Source: Aliiruegeria lutimaris (GTDB lineage Bacteria > Pseudomonadota > Alphaproteobacteria > Rhodobacterales > Rhodobacteraceae). From it: 64,000 nucleotides of DNA. The notes below the pieces were generated by a model, which saw nothing but the letters and a program-made list of their open reading frames with translations, did not search any database and was not told the DNA's origin. Positions within the stretch are counted from its first letter, which is position 1, and each line of letters starts with the position of its first letter. Below are positions 1 through 9,230 of this stretch, in pieces. The DNA lies in NCBI RefSeq assembly GCF_900099935.1, contig NZ_FNEK01000007.1, forward strand, positions 50,237 through 114,236. Direction: 5' to 3'. The position numbers were made by a program, and so were the translations under genes.

Positions 1-435
1 GGAGCGCCTACCGGCGGTGGTTCCGGCTCTTACCGGATTTCCGCGGGGGACACGGCAAAGATCCAGTATCGCACGCTTGATTCGATCAACAGCGCGCGGA
101 CGGCCGCCGGTCTGTCGAGCTTGCAACTCAATGCGCAGCTGAACGCTGCCGCAGCGACGCATTCGCGCGACATGTCGGCTCAAAACCGGCCCTGGCATTT
201 CGGCTCGGACGGATCCTCGCCGCTCGATCGCGTGGCCCGCGTTGGCTACACCGGCCGTATGTTGGGTGAAAATATCTCCGAGACCTACGAGTCCGAGGTC
301 GAAACCCTCTCCGCCTGGATGGGCCAGCCCGATACGCGCAACGTGATCATGGATCCGGCCGCGCGGGATCTGGGATTCTCCTGGTACCAGGAGAAGAACG
401 GCAAGATCTGGTGGACGCTGATAACCGGCGGCTAA
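1..435 (+). CDS. CAP/SCP-like domain protein, 5' end outside window
   Basis: The frame is open from base 1, so the start codon and any signal peptide lie upstream of the window. The visible 144 residues begin with a Gly/Ser-rich linker and continue into a CAP (SCP/PR-1-like) fold. That fold is shown by the N-terminal 'INSARTAAGL' helix, a 'THSRDMS' segment with the conserved His, a 'GENI' motif, and a terminal aromatic strand ('WWTLITGG'). Bacterial CAP proteins are usually secreted or lipid-anchored; the substrate here is unknown. The stop codon lies in the loop of a terminator hairpin shared with the convergent gene. Family confidence is good, function is not assignable. Confidence 0.8.
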   Translation, partial: GAPTGGGSGSYRISAGDTAKIQYRTLDSINSARTAAGLSSLQLNAQLNAAAATHSRDMSAQNRPWHFGSDGSSPLDRVARVGYTGRMLGENISETYESEVETLSAWMGQPDTRNVIMDPAARDLGFSWYQEKNGKIWWTLITGG

Positions 436-448
436 CGCGCCGCCGGTT
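423..448. terminator. Bidirectional hairpin between convergent genes
   Basis: A perfect 10-bp inverted repeat (AACCGGCGGC / GCCGCCGGTT) with a 6-nt loop contains the TAA stop of the CAP gene. It is followed on the plus strand by a short TTCTC tail. It sits between two converging genes only 27 bp apart and probably ends both transcripts. The weak U-tract lowers certainty. Confidence 0.6.
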
Positions 449-462
449 CTCGCATTCCCCTC

Positions 463-963
463 TCAAGCGTGAATGTCGATCGGTGTGCCGACGCGGACCA
501 TCGCATAGATCTCTTCGATCTGGCGGTCCTTCACCGCGATGCAGCCGGCGGTCCAGTCCTTGCCGCGCGGGTCGGTCTTGCGGCGGTCTCCGTGGATGAA
601 GATATCGCCTCCCGGATCGCGCCCCTGAGCGCGCGCATAGGCGAAATCTTCGGCATTCGGATAAGAGATCCCGAGGGACAGGTGGAACGAGCTGCGTGGA
701 TTGCGGCGGTCGATGTAATAGGCGCCTTCCGGGGTCTTGCCGTCGCCGCGGAACTGCTTGGGACCTTCGGCCGTGTTGCCGAGGTGGACCTTGAAATCGG
801 CCAGCAGTTCCTGATTGTGAAACAAGTAAAGTTTGCGGCGGTGCTTGACCACCTGAAGCCGGGTCACCTCCGGTCCGTTATAGCTCCGGAACTTGCTGGA
901 AGAACAGGCCGCAAGCGTCAGCGCTGCGCCACCGGCGATAATACTACGTCTGGGAAACAACAT
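463..963 (-). CDS. L,D-transpeptidase (YkuD) family lipoprotein
   Basis: The protein has 166 residues. The N-terminus shows a basic patch, a hydrophobic stretch and a lipobox (LAAC, Cys20), so it should be a lipoprotein facing the periplasm. The C-terminal YkuD domain contains the 'IHGD' His and the 'TAGCIAV' Cys of the catalytic His/Cys signature, with spacing typical of the small ErfK/YbiS/YcfS/YnhG relatives. Such enzymes make 3-3 cross-links in peptidoglycan or attach proteins to it; which of these is not visible. It is convergent with the CAP gene and followed upstream by 87 bp before the sodium channel gene. Confidence 0.85.
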   Translation of the reverse strand: MLFPRRSIIAGGAALTLAACSSSKFRSYNGPEVTRLQVVKHRRKLYLFHNQELLADFKVHLGNTAEGPKQFRGDGKTPEGAYYIDRRNPRSSFHLSLGISYPNAEDFAYARAQGRDPGGDIFIHGDRRKTDPRGKDWTAGCIAVKDRQIEEIYAMVRVGTPIDIHA

Positions 964-1050
964 GCTCGAACACTGCCTCTATGGGTGTTTTCCGAATTAA
1001 TTACCTCAGAATCACCGTGAAATGAAGCGCTCACGAAGCCATCGGCGGAT

Positions 1051-1869
1051 TTACGACGTTGTGAGCGGTGCCTTCTCGCGGCCCATTTCGGCGTCGTTTC
1101 GCGCGGCATTCGCCTTCAGGTGTCGCTCGATTTCATTCAGCCGGGAAAGCACCTCATCCCTGTAGGCATCAGTCTTCTCGACATCTTCCTCGTGATGGGC
1201 GTCCTGCATGGAATTCACGATCAGGCCGACCAACAGGTTCACCACCGCGAAGGTGGTCAGGAGGATGAAAGGCACGAAAAACAGCCAGGCGCCGGAATGT
1301 ACCTGCATGACGGGGCGCACGATTCCCATCGACCAGCTTTCCAGCGTCATGATCTGGAACAGGGAATAGAGCGAGCGGCCGAGCGAGCCGAACCATTCCG
1401 GAAAACTCTCTCCATAGAGCTTGGTGCTCATCACCGCGCCGATATAGAAAACCAGTCCCATCAGCAGGAATACGGAGCCCATGCCGGGAAGCGCCGAGAT
1501 GAAGCCTTCGACCACGCGGCGCAGGCGTGGCAGGGCGGAGATCACCCGCAGGACCCGCAGGATCCGCAGCGCCCGCAAGACCGAGAAGGCATGGGCGGCC
1601 GGAATGAGGGCAATGCCGACGATTACGAAGTCGAAGATATTCCAAGGGCTGCGGAAAAACCGGAAGCGATAGGCGATCAGCTTCGCGGTGATCTCGATCA
1701 CGAAAATCGTCAGGCAGGCATAGTCCAGCGCGATGATCAGCCCGCCCGCGCGATCCATAACGGCCGGATAGGTCTCCAACCCGAGCAGGATGGCGTTGAA
1801 AATGATCACACCGATCACGAGATTTCGCGTGGCCGGCCGTTCGAGCCAGGTTGTAAGGGTTGCGCGCAT
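1051..1869 (-). CDS. Bacterial voltage-gated sodium channel (NavAb/NaChBac type)
   Basis: The protein has 272 residues, the usual size for single-domain bacterial Nav channels. Six membrane segments are visible. The S4 segment carries regularly spaced arginines ('ALRILRVLRVISALPRLRR'), and the pore loop has the selectivity-filter sequence TLESWSMG, as in NavAb-class channels. The C-terminus is a charged helix expected to form the tetrameric bundle. The start was set at 1869 because an AAGGAAGG ribosome site lies just upstream and the channel fold begins there; a longer reading frame to 2022 only adds overlap with the next gene. A four-subunit inner-membrane sodium channel is expected. Its role in bacteria, perhaps motility or pH response, is inferred from relatives. 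Confidence 0.93.
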   Translation of the reverse strand: MRATLTTWLERPATRNLVIGVIIFNAILLGLETYPAVMDRAGGLIIALDYACLTIFVIEITAKLIAYRFRFFRSPWNIFDFVIVGIALIPAAHAFSVLRALRILRVLRVISALPRLRRVVEGFISALPGMGSVFLLMGLVFYIGAVMSTKLYGESFPEWFGSLGRSLYSLFQIMTLESWSMGIVRPVMQVHSGAWLFFVPFILLTTFAVVNLLVGLIVNSMQDAHHEEDVEKTDAYRDEVLSRLNEIERHLKANAARNDAEMGREKAPLTTS

Positions 1870-1891
1870 GAGCCTTCCTTGGGCGATTCCG

Positions 1892-3121
1892 TTAGCCGCC
1901 GATATGGCTACGCGAGAAGCATGCTGCAAGTTCGACATGGGTGGACCAGCGGAACTGGTCCACGACCTGCACCCAATCGAGGCGGAACCCCGCCGCCACC
2001 AGCAGACTCGCGTCGCGGGCAAAGGTGACGGGATTGCAGGACACGGCAGCGATGTTGTCGATTCCCGAAGTGGCTATTTGCTCAACCTGGGCGAGGGCGC
2101 CCGCGCGCGGCGGGTCGATGATCGCGCCATCGAACTTGCGCAGTTCATCGGGCAGGAGCGGGCGACGGAACAGGTCTCGTGTTTCGGCAGACACCTTCTT
2201 GAGCCCGGATGCATTGCGCCAGCCGGAAATCAGCGCGTCGGTCAGCGCCTTCTCCCCTTCGACCGCGTGCAGTTCGGCCTGCCGGGCGAGCGGCAGGGTG
2301 AAGGTTCCACAACCGGCAAAGAGGTCAACGATATGCCCGGCTGATCCGACGGCTTCCGTGACCGCTTTTCGCAGCGCCGCTTCTCCGTCCCGAGTTGCCT
2401 GCAGAAAGGCGCCGGGCGGCGGCACCACCGCGATTCCATCGAAATCCACACGCGGCGCGGCCCGCAGGCCGACCACCTCGTCTCCCCAACTCAGCCGCGA
2501 CATGCCATGGCTTTCGACCAGCCCCGCGAGCGCAATGCGCAGGTCAAGGTCGAGCGGCTTGCCGCCAGATACCGCGATATCAGGCCCCTCCGCGCTCAGA
2601 GTGACGGTGAAACTCAGCTCGCCCTTTCGCGAGCCGCCGAGCCGCGTCATCTCCGCGAGTGCGGGGCGAGTGGCAAGCAGGGCCGGCTCGACCAGCTCGC
2701 AACCCGGCACATCAATCACCACATCCGAGGCACGGCCATGAAAGCCGACCAGAACGTCCTTCTTGGTGCGACGACCGGAAAACACCGCCCGACGGCGGCT
2801 GCGCGCCGGGGAGCTGTGGACCGGGCGGTACTCCGTCTCCAGTCGATGCGCTTCCAGCGCCGTGCGCACGATGCCCAGCTTCCACTCGGCGACGAATGCC
2901 TCATCGGCATGTTGCACCGAGCAGCCGCCGCAGGACTTGAAATGCCGACAGGGCGGCGAGACGCGATGCGGTGAGGGTTCAAGGATACGCACATCCTCGA
3001 TCCGGTCGCCTTCGAGCCTGCCGGTGATCCGTTCACCGGGCAGGCAGCGCTGGGCAAAGACAGGGCCGGCGGCAATTCCGTCCCCGCGATGGCCAAGGCG
3101 TTCGATCACCCACTCGTTCAT
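1892..3121 (-). CDS. TrmA/RumA-family class I RNA (uracil-5) methyltransferase
   Basis: The protein has 409 residues. An N-terminal TRAM-like RNA-binding part is followed by a Cys cluster (CRHFKSCGGC) plus a later Cys that together resemble the 4Fe-4S ligand set of RumA/RlmD. The C-terminal Rossmann methyltransferase has 'DLFAGCGTFTLPLA' for SAM binding, 'DPPRAG', and the catalytic 'SCNP' motif. It should methylate a uracil in rRNA or tRNA; the exact position (for example U1939 or U747 of 23S) cannot be told from sequence. It overlaps the upstream ABC exporter gene by 4 bp (ATGA), so it is the distal gene of that operon. No defects are seen. Confidence 0.9.
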   Translation of the reverse strand: MNEWVIERLGHRGDGIAAGPVFAQRCLPGERITGRLEGDRIEDVRILEPSPHRVSPPCRHFKSCGGCSVQHADEAFVAEWKLGIVRTALEAHRLETEYRPVHSSPARSRRRAVFSGRRTKKDVLVGFHGRASDVVIDVPGCELVEPALLATRPALAEMTRLGGSRKGELSFTVTLSAEGPDIAVSGGKPLDLDLRIALAGLVESHGMSRLSWGDEVVGLRAAPRVDFDGIAVVPPPGAFLQATRDGEAALRKAVTEAVGSAGHIVDLFAGCGTFTLPLARQAELHAVEGEKALTDALISGWRNASGLKKVSAETRDLFRRPLLPDELRKFDGAIIDPPRAGALAQVEQIATSGIDNIAAVSCNPVTFARDASLLVAAGFRLDWVQVVDQFRWSTHVELAACFSRSHIGG

Positions 3122-4950
3122 TCCGCCGCCTCCGGGATGTTGAGGAAGCCGCCGGACTGGCGCTCCCAGTAGCGTGCATAGAGGCCGCCCGCGGCAAGCA
3201 ACGCAGCATGATTGCCCTGCTCTGCCACGCGGCCCTCTTCCAGCACCACGATCCTGTCCATGCGCGCAATGGTGGAGAGCCGGTGCGCGATAGCGAGCAC
3301 CGTCTTGCCCTCCATGACCCGGTCCAGCGCAGCCTGGATCTGTGCCTCAACCTCGCTGTCGAGCGCCGAGGTCGCTTCGTCCAGTACCAGGATCGGCGCG
3401 TCCTTCAGGATCGCGCGGGCGAGCGCAACCCGCTGCCGCTGCCCGCCCGAGAGGCGCACGCCGCGTTCGCCCAGATGCGCGTCATAACCCTCGCGTCCCT
3501 TGAAGTCCCGCAGGGAGAGGATGAATTCGTGCGCCTCGGCACGCTTGGCGGCGGCGATCATCTCGGCATCGGTAGCGTCGGGTCGGCCATAGAGCAGGTT
3601 GTCGCGCGCGGAGCGGTTGAACATCTCCGTTTCCTGCGTGACCATCCCGATCTGTCGGCGCAGGCTGTCCTGCGTGATCGTGCAAATATCGTGCCCGTCG
3701 ATCCGCACTATCCCGCTTTCCGGGTCGTGCAGGCGCAGGAGCAGGCTGACAAGCGTGGACTTACCCGCACCCGAGGCGCCCACCAGCCCGACCTTTTCGC
3801 CCGGATGCAGTTCCAACGAAATACCGTCCACGCCACCCTTGCCGCGTCCGTAGGTGAAGGAGATGTTTTCGAAGCTGACCCGCCCGCGCGACGGCTTCAG
3901 CGGCCGGGCATCCGCAGCGTCGGTCAGCCCGTGGCGCACTGCCAGCGTGCGCATGCCATCCTCGACCTCGCCGACATTGGCATAGATCCCCATTACCGTG
4001 AAACTGACCCATCCGGTCATCTGGGCGATGCGAATGGCAATGGCCCCGGCCGCTGCGATGTCTCCGGCGCTGGCCTGCCCCTGAGACCAGAGCAGGAGCG
4101 TGCCGCCGATGAGCAGAACCGGAAGGATTCCGGCGAGCGTCATCAGGACCGCGCGAAACCCCGAGGCGATGATGCCGAAATCGATCGCGGTCAAACGAAA
4201 GCCGTCCATCGCGCCGAGTGCTGCCCGATCCTCGTGGCCGGCGTGGGCAAAGAGCTTCACGGTCTTGATATTCGTGATTGTGTCGACAACCTGCCCCGAA
4301 ACGGCAGCGCGCGCGTTGGCCCGCGCTTTGGAGCGTTTGCGGACGCGTGGCAGGAAAAGCGAGATCAACCAGAGATAGCAGGCCAGCCAGAGCGAGAGCG
4401 CGAGAGCCACCCGCCAGTCGATGGAGGTCAGCAGCAGTGCCGAACCGACAAGCGAGGCCAGCGCGAAGAAAACCACGTTGATGACTTCGGAGACAACATC
4501 CGTCACCGCCCGCGCAGTCTGCATCTGTTTCTGCGCAATCCGGCCGGCGAAATCATTGTCGAAGAAGGTGACAGATTGGCCCATCGTCCAGCGGTGCAGC
4601 CGCGACAGAACGAGCGGCGTCACATTCGGCTGAACGACAACGGAGTTGGCGGTTGCCGCCGCGCCGAAACAGAGCGGGCGCAGGATTACGAAAAAGGCGA
4701 GCGCGAAGAGCAGGAGCGGCAGGTTGCCGGAAAAGAAGTTCTCCGGGCCGGTATCCAGCGCGGTGTCGATGATCCGGCCCAGCAGCAACGCGCTGATCAC
4801 TTCCAGCGTGCCGACAAGCGCCGATAACAGCCCCGCGCCAAACAGGATTGGCAGGGTGCCCTTCAGGCACCAATGCAGAAAGGCTCCAAGCTGCGTCGGA
4901 GGCGGGCCTTCTGCCGGGGCGAAGGCGGGGATCAGGTCCGAAATCTTCAT
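3118..4950 (-). CDS. ABC exporter half-transporter (fused membrane and ATPase), second of pair
   Basis: The protein has 610 residues. An N-terminal six-helix ABC exporter domain (about residues 30-330) is followed by a nucleotide-binding domain with Walker A 'GASGAGKST', signature 'LSGGQRQR', Walker B 'ILVLDEATSALD' with the catalytic Glu present, and the switch His in 'AIAHRLST'. It overlaps the other half-transporter by 4 bp at its 5' end and the RNA methyltransferase at its 3' end. The two halves are similar in length and arrangement, so a heterodimeric exporter in the inner membrane is the simplest reading. The substrate (lipid, drug or peptide) cannot be inferred. Confidence 0.9.
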   Translation of the reverse strand: MKISDLIPAFAPAEGPPPTQLGAFLHWCLKGTLPILFGAGLLSALVGTLEVISALLLGRIIDTALDTGPENFFSGNLPLLLFALAFFVILRPLCFGAAATANSVVVQPNVTPLVLSRLHRWTMGQSVTFFDNDFAGRIAQKQMQTARAVTDVVSEVINVVFFALASLVGSALLLTSIDWRVALALSLWLACYLWLISLFLPRVRKRSKARANARAAVSGQVVDTITNIKTVKLFAHAGHEDRAALGAMDGFRLTAIDFGIIASGFRAVLMTLAGILPVLLIGGTLLLWSQGQASAGDIAAAGAIAIRIAQMTGWVSFTVMGIYANVGEVEDGMRTLAVRHGLTDAADARPLKPSRGRVSFENISFTYGRGKGGVDGISLELHPGEKVGLVGASGAGKSTLVSLLLRLHDPESGIVRIDGHDICTITQDSLRRQIGMVTQETEMFNRSARDNLLYGRPDATDAEMIAAAKRAEAHEFILSLRDFKGREGYDAHLGERGVRLSGGQRQRVALARAILKDAPILVLDEATSALDSEVEAQIQAALDRVMEGKTVLAIAHRLSTIARMDRIVVLEEGRVAEQGNHAALLAAGGLYARYWERQSGGFLNIPEAAE

Positions 4951-6791
4951 TCCGCCGCGTCGTCCATTCCGATGAAACCGCCCGATTGGCGTTCCCAGAA
5001 TTTCGCATAGAGGCCGCCCATTTCCAGCAGTTCCGCATGTGTGCCTTGCTCGACGATATGGCCCGCGTCCAGCACGAGGATCCGGTCCATCCGGGCGATG
5101 GTGGACAGACGGTGCGCGATGGCGATTACCGTCTTGCCTTCCATCACGCCATAAAGCGTGTCCTGGATGGCGGCCTCGACCTCGCTGTCGAGCGCCGAGG
5201 TCGCCTCGTCCAAAACGAGGATCGGCGCGTCTTTCAGGATCACGCGGGCCAGCGCGATCCGCTGCCGCTGCCCGCCGGAGAGCTTCACCCCGCGCTCACC
5301 TACCTTCGCCTCATAGCCGGACTGGCCTTCCTGGTCGGCCAGTTCCTCGATGAACTCATGCGCCGCGGCGCGTTTCGCGGCGGCGATCATCTCGGCTTGG
5401 CTGGCCTCCGGGCGGCCATAAAGGATGTTCTCGGCAATCGAGCGATGGAGCAGCGCGGAATCCTGCTGCACCATGCCGATATGGCTGCGCAGGCTGTCCT
5501 GTGTCACTGCCGTCACGTCCTGCCCGTCGATCAGGATGCGGCCGTTTTCCGGGTCGTAGAAACGCAGCAGCAGCTTCACCAGCGTCGATTTCCCCGCCCC
5601 TGAGCGCCCGATCAGGCCGATTTTCTCGCCCGGCGCGATATCCAGCGTGAGTTCGTCCAACCCGCCTGCGCCGCGCCCGTAGTGGTGGCTGACCTTCTCG
5701 AAACGGATCCGGCCGTCGCCCATCTGCAATTCCGGTGCACCGGGCTTGTCCACCAATGCGATCGGCTGAGCGATAGTCTCCATCCCCTCGGCCACCACGC
5801 CGAGATTGCGAAAGAAACTGGAAACCGCCCACATGATCCAGCCGGTCATGGCGTTGAGCCGCAGGGTCAGTGCCGTCGCCGCCGCCACGACACCCACGCT
5901 CGCCGAACCTTGCATCCAGAGCGCTACGCACCAACCGACGACACCGACAATCAGCCAGCCATTCAGGATGGTCAGCGAGATATCCATCACCGTGTAGATC
6001 CGCATCTCCTTCTGGAAGGTCTTGCGGGTGTTCTCGATGGCGTCCCGGGCGTAGTCGATCTCGCGGTCATGATGGGCGAACATCTTGACTGAATGGATGT
6101 TGGTGTAGCTATCCACCACCCGCCCGGTCACTTCGCTGCGCGCATCCGAGGCCGCCTTGGAAGCCGGCCCGACCCTCTGAATGGTCCAGCGCAACAGCAG
6201 AACGTAGAGCAAGAACCACGCCAGCAGCGGCAGGGCGAGGCGCAGATCAGCTTGCGCAAGCAGGATCGTTGCGCCGATCAGGTAGGCGAACGAAAAGGAC
6301 AGCGCGTCGAAGATCTGGAAGATGGCCTCTCCGGCAGCGGGCGGGGTCTGCATGATCCGGTTGGCGATCCGGCCCGCGAAATCGTTCTCGAACCAGCCGA
6401 CCGACTGGCGCAGCACATGCCGATGCGAACGCCAGCGGATCAGCGTGCCGAAATTCGGCATGATGCCGTTGTTGAGCACCAGGACGTCGAGCGCTTGGAT
6501 CAGCGGTCGGAGGATCAGTATGAAGGCGGCAATGCCGATCAACTCCCAGCCGTGTTCCGTCCAGACATCGCCTGGGCTGGTACTGCCCAGCATGTCGACC
6601 ACCCGGCCCATGTAATGGATCAGGGCGATCTCTACCATTGCCACGATGACCGACAGCGTCGCGGCTACGGCGAAGATCCGTTTGAAGGGCTGCGAATAGT
6701 CCCACAGGAACGGCCAGAGCCGGCTTGGCGGCGTATCGGTCTCCTTATACGCGGTATAGGGATCGACGAGGTTTTCAAAGCGTCGGAACAA
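4947..6791 (-). CDS. ABC exporter half-transporter (fused membrane and ATPase), first of pair
   Basis: The protein has about 614 residues: an exporter-type membrane domain, then an ATPase domain with 'GRSGAGKST', 'LSGGQRQR', 'ILVLDEATSALD' and 'AIAHRLST'. Both this and the next gene keep the catalytic Glu and signature motif, so neither ATP site looks degenerate. No ATG is available near the N-terminus. I placed the start at a TTG (6791) because AAGG stands 9 nt before it and the protein then begins 'MFRRFENL'; another TTG at 6809 would add six residues. It is the first gene of a three-gene operon with the second half-transporter and the RNA methyltransferase. Confidence 0.88.
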   Translation of the reverse strand: MFRRFENLVDPYTAYKETDTPPSRLWPFLWDYSQPFKRIFAVAATLSVIVAMVEIALIHYMGRVVDMLGSTSPGDVWTEHGWELIGIAAFILILRPLIQALDVLVLNNGIMPNFGTLIRWRSHRHVLRQSVGWFENDFAGRIANRIMQTPPAAGEAIFQIFDALSFSFAYLIGATILLAQADLRLALPLLAWFLLYVLLLRWTIQRVGPASKAASDARSEVTGRVVDSYTNIHSVKMFAHHDREIDYARDAIENTRKTFQKEMRIYTVMDISLTILNGWLIVGVVGWCVALWMQGSASVGVVAAATALTLRLNAMTGWIMWAVSSFFRNLGVVAEGMETIAQPIALVDKPGAPELQMGDGRIRFEKVSHHYGRGAGGLDELTLDIAPGEKIGLIGRSGAGKSTLVKLLLRFYDPENGRILIDGQDVTAVTQDSLRSHIGMVQQDSALLHRSIAENILYGRPEASQAEMIAAAKRAAAHEFIEELADQEGQSGYEAKVGERGVKLSGGQRQRIALARVILKDAPILVLDEATSALDSEVEAAIQDTLYGVMEGKTVIAIAHRLSTIARMDRILVLDAGHIVEQGTHAELLEMGGLYAKFWERQSGGFIGMDDAAE

Positions 6792-6871
6792 TTTGGTCAG
6801 CCTTGGCAAAAGGATGAGGCCATCAATAACCTAGCCCTGTTACAGGAAATTGCGCGTTGCGCAAAGGCGAC

Positions 6872-7468
6872 TCACTCGAGGAAAAGCAAGCCCACGCAGC
6901 CCGCGACGATGATCGCCATCGCTATGTTGAACTGCTTCAAGTGGCGTTCGTCGGTGAGCATCCGGATGATCGAGCGCCCAACAAGCGCCCACGTGGCGGC
7001 ACTGCTGAGCCCCATGAAAACAAAGACCGCGCCAACCATCAACGCGGTCGCGAGCGGTGCCTCGGGGTGGATGAACTGCGCGGTGACCGCGATCGCCATG
7101 GCCCAGGCCTTCGGGTTGATCCATTGGAAGCCGGCGGCTTCCAGAAAGGTGAAGGGGCGCGGCTTTTGGCCTGCGCTGCTCACCCCGCCGGAAGTTGCGA
7201 TTTTCCAGGCCAGCCAGAGCAGGATCGCTGCGCCGATCCAGCGAAGCGCCTCACGCAGGAGCGCCGAGGACTGGAACAGCCCTCCCAGGAAGAAGCCGAC
7301 GAGGAAGACCATCACCGGGAAGCCGAACCCGATACCGAAGATATGCGGTAGCGTGCGCCGAAGGCCGAAGGTTGCGCCGGAATTGGCCACGAGCGCATTG
7401 TTCGGGCCGGGTGTATACGCGGCAACAGCCGCCAATCCCAGCAGGGCGAGGAAGGAGTCGAGGCTCAT
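6872..7468 (-). CDS. LysE/RhtB-family amino-acid exporter
   Basis: The protein has 198 residues with about six hydrophobic segments. The N-terminal family signature 'YTPGPNNALVANSGATFG' and the mid-protein 'WINPKAWAMA' motif mark the LysE/RhtB superfamily of inner-membrane exporters. Substrates in the family include lysine, homoserine and threonine; this one is not specified. The start at 7468 overlaps the stop of the CCA-transferase gene by 4 bp, which excludes the much longer open frame that runs on to 8248. It is the last gene of the hslO-NUDIX-CCA-transferase-lysE run. A short TTGCGC/GCGCAA hairpin at 6850-6864 follows and may act as a weak terminator. Confidence 0.88.
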   Translation of the reverse strand: MSLDSFLALLGLAAVAAYTPGPNNALVANSGATFGLRRTLPHIFGIGFGFPVMVFLVGFFLGGLFQSSALLREALRWIGAAILLWLAWKIATSGGVSSAGQKPRPFTFLEAAGFQWINPKAWAMAIAVTAQFIHPEAPLATALMVGAVFVFMGLSSAATWALVGRSIIRMLTDERHLKQFNIAMAIIVAGCVGLLFLE

Positions 7469-8628
7469 TGCGAACTCTCCGACAGCAATTCCGCACGGGA
7501 AAGCTGGAAACTGGACTCGATCCAGCGTCGTTCCATTGCCTTCATCGCGGTGCCGATTTCCGGACCGGCGTGATCGGGCATGAGATCCTTTGCCCGAACC
7601 GGGAACTCCGCCTTCGCGCCCCGCGCGGCCTCCTCCATCGCCTTCGGCGAAACGGAAACACCAATGAGCGCCGAATAGAGGATCACCGCCGCGGGCCCGT
7701 CGGACGCGCCGAGGCGATACCCCATCTCGCGGGCCGACATGCCGGACCGCGCGGCATCGGAAATTCGTTCCAGCTTGCGGGCGTCCTTTCGGCTCAGCCG
7801 CAGCCGGTTCGCCACGTCTTCGCCGCCCAGCGCGGCGAGGCGCAGAACGGGATCGGCACGGCGGCCGAGCTGTTGTTCGATATGAACCACGATCGGCAAC
7901 GCCGTCACGTCGGCTCCCGGAAGGATCGTCGGAAGCACGCCGGTTGTCTGCATGACGGAAACAGCCTGGCTCGGTTCGGGCGCCGAGAGCAGCTTGCGCA
8001 TTTCCGCACCGATCCGTTCGGCGGAGATCTGGCGCAGCCCGTCGCTCTCCCCGGCACAAGCGTCGAGCGCCTCGGGGTCCATGCCCTGTTCGGGATCGGC
8101 ATACCAGGCCGAGAACCGGAAGAATCGCAGGATGCGCAGGTAATCTTCCCGCACCCGTTTGACGGCGGTGCCGACAAAGCGCAGACGCCTTGCATTCAGA
8201 TCGCACAGACCGTCCAGCGGATCGAAAATCTCGCCGTGACGGTCGCAATAGATGGCATTCATCGTGAAATCGCGCCGGTGGGCGTCATCGACTACATTGG
8301 TGGCGAAATGCACCACGGCGCGGCGCCCATCGGTCGCGACATCGAGGCGAAAGGTCGTGATCTCGAACGGTTCGTCATCGACGATAACGGTGACAGTTCC
8401 GTGCTCGATACCGGTGGGAATGACCTTTAGCCCGGCATCCTGCATCAGCGCGATCACCGCCTGCGGTGGCGCATCGGTGGACAGGTCATGATCGGAGACC
8501 GGGAAACCCAGCAGCGTGTTGCGCACGCAACCGCCGACAAACAGCGCCTTGTAGCCACCCGCCTCCAGCAACTTGCAGACATGCTGGACAGCGGGGCTTT
8601 CCAGCCAGGGCGCCGAGATCGTTTTCAT
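7465..8628 (-). CDS. tRNA CCA nucleotidyltransferase (class II, PcnB/CCA family)
   Basis: The protein has 387 residues. The nucleotidyltransferase head has 'FVGGCVRNTLLG' and the metal-binding 'DHDLSTDA' (DxD), followed by the 'RRDFTMNAI' and 'DPLDG' motifs and the 'RILRFFRFSAW' motif of class II CCA-adding enzymes and poly(A) polymerases. In alphaproteobacteria such single genes are usually the CCA-adding enzyme that completes tRNA 3' ends. The start at 8628 overlaps the NUDIX gene stop by 4 bp. The 3' end overlaps lysE by 4 bp. No HD domain is obvious at the C-terminus. Confidence 0.9.
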   Translation of the reverse strand: MKTISAPWLESPAVQHVCKLLEAGGYKALFVGGCVRNTLLGFPVSDHDLSTDAPPQAVIALMQDAGLKVIPTGIEHGTVTVIVDDEPFEITTFRLDVATDGRRAVVHFATNVVDDAHRRDFTMNAIYCDRHGEIFDPLDGLCDLNARRLRFVGTAVKRVREDYLRILRFFRFSAWYADPEQGMDPEALDACAGESDGLRQISAERIGAEMRKLLSAPEPSQAVSVMQTTGVLPTILPGADVTALPIVVHIEQQLGRRADPVLRLAALGGEDVANRLRLSRKDARKLERISDAARSGMSAREMGYRLGASDGPAAVILYSALIGVSVSPKAMEEAARGAKAEFPVRAKDLMPDHAGPEIGTAMKAMERRWIESSFQLSRAELLSESSQ

Positions 8629-9230
8629 TGCGGTATCCTGTCGGCGAATGACCTCAGGATGCGCGCGGTCGCGCCCCAAATGTAATAGGGGCCGTGGGGC
8701 ACGGTATAGAAACTGCGCGAGACCCCGCGCCAATTACGGGTCTCTATCGTGAAGCGGGTCGGATCCGTGACCAGTCCCAGCGGCACGGTGAAAACCTCCT
8801 GCACTTCGCCCGGTTCCGGGACCGGCTTGAAGCTGTCACGCAAAAGGCCGACCACGGGGGTCACGTCGAAGCTGGTCACCGTCTCGTGGCTGTGCAGCGT
8901 GCCGAGGATCTCGACATTCGCCGGATCGAGGCCGATTTCCTCATGCGCTTCCCGAAGTGCCGCGGCTTCCGGGCCCAAATCCGCCTCGTCCAGTTTGCCG
9001 CCGGGAAAGGCGACCTGTCCCGGATGGTGTTTCAGGCGCGACGACCGCTTGGTGAGGTAGAGGCGGATGCCGCGCGGCTCCAGCGCAATTGGCAACAGCA
9101 CGGCAGCCGCGCGGAGCCGCCTGTTGGGCGGAAGCGCGATATTCTTGTTCAGGTCGTAATCCGACGACGGTCTGCCCGGCGCAGCAATGGCGCCGAGCAG
9201 CCGGGATCGGAGAGCGTCACGCGGTGTCAC
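8625..9230 (-). CDS. NUDIX hydrolase, CoA pyrophosphatase type
   Basis: The protein has 201 residues. A complete Nudix box runs from 'GGKLDEADLGPEAAALREA' into HEEIGL, and the preceding 'LTKRSSRLKHHPGQVAFPGG' segment is characteristic of the NudL/YeaB CoA-diphosphatase subgroup. It probably cleaves CoA or acyl-CoA into phosphopantetheine and 3',5'-ADP. The start is GTG at 9230, inside the last codons of hslO (14-bp overlap), which suggests translational coupling. Confidence 0.85.
   Translation of the reverse strand: MTPRDALRSRLLGAIAAPGRPSSDYDLNKNIALPPNRRLRAAAVLLPIALEPRGIRLYLTKRSSRLKHHPGQVAFPGGKLDEADLGPEAAALREAHEEIGLDPANVEILGTLHSHETVTSFDVTPVVGLLRDSFKPVPEPGEVQEVFTVPLGLVTDPTRFTIETRNWRGVSRSFYTVPHGPYYIWGATARILRSFADRIPQ

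Noticed and set aside
3118..6791. Degenerate heterodimeric ABC exporter with one dead ATP site
   Set aside because: Both halves keep the catalytic Glu after Walker B, the LSGGQ signature and the switch His.
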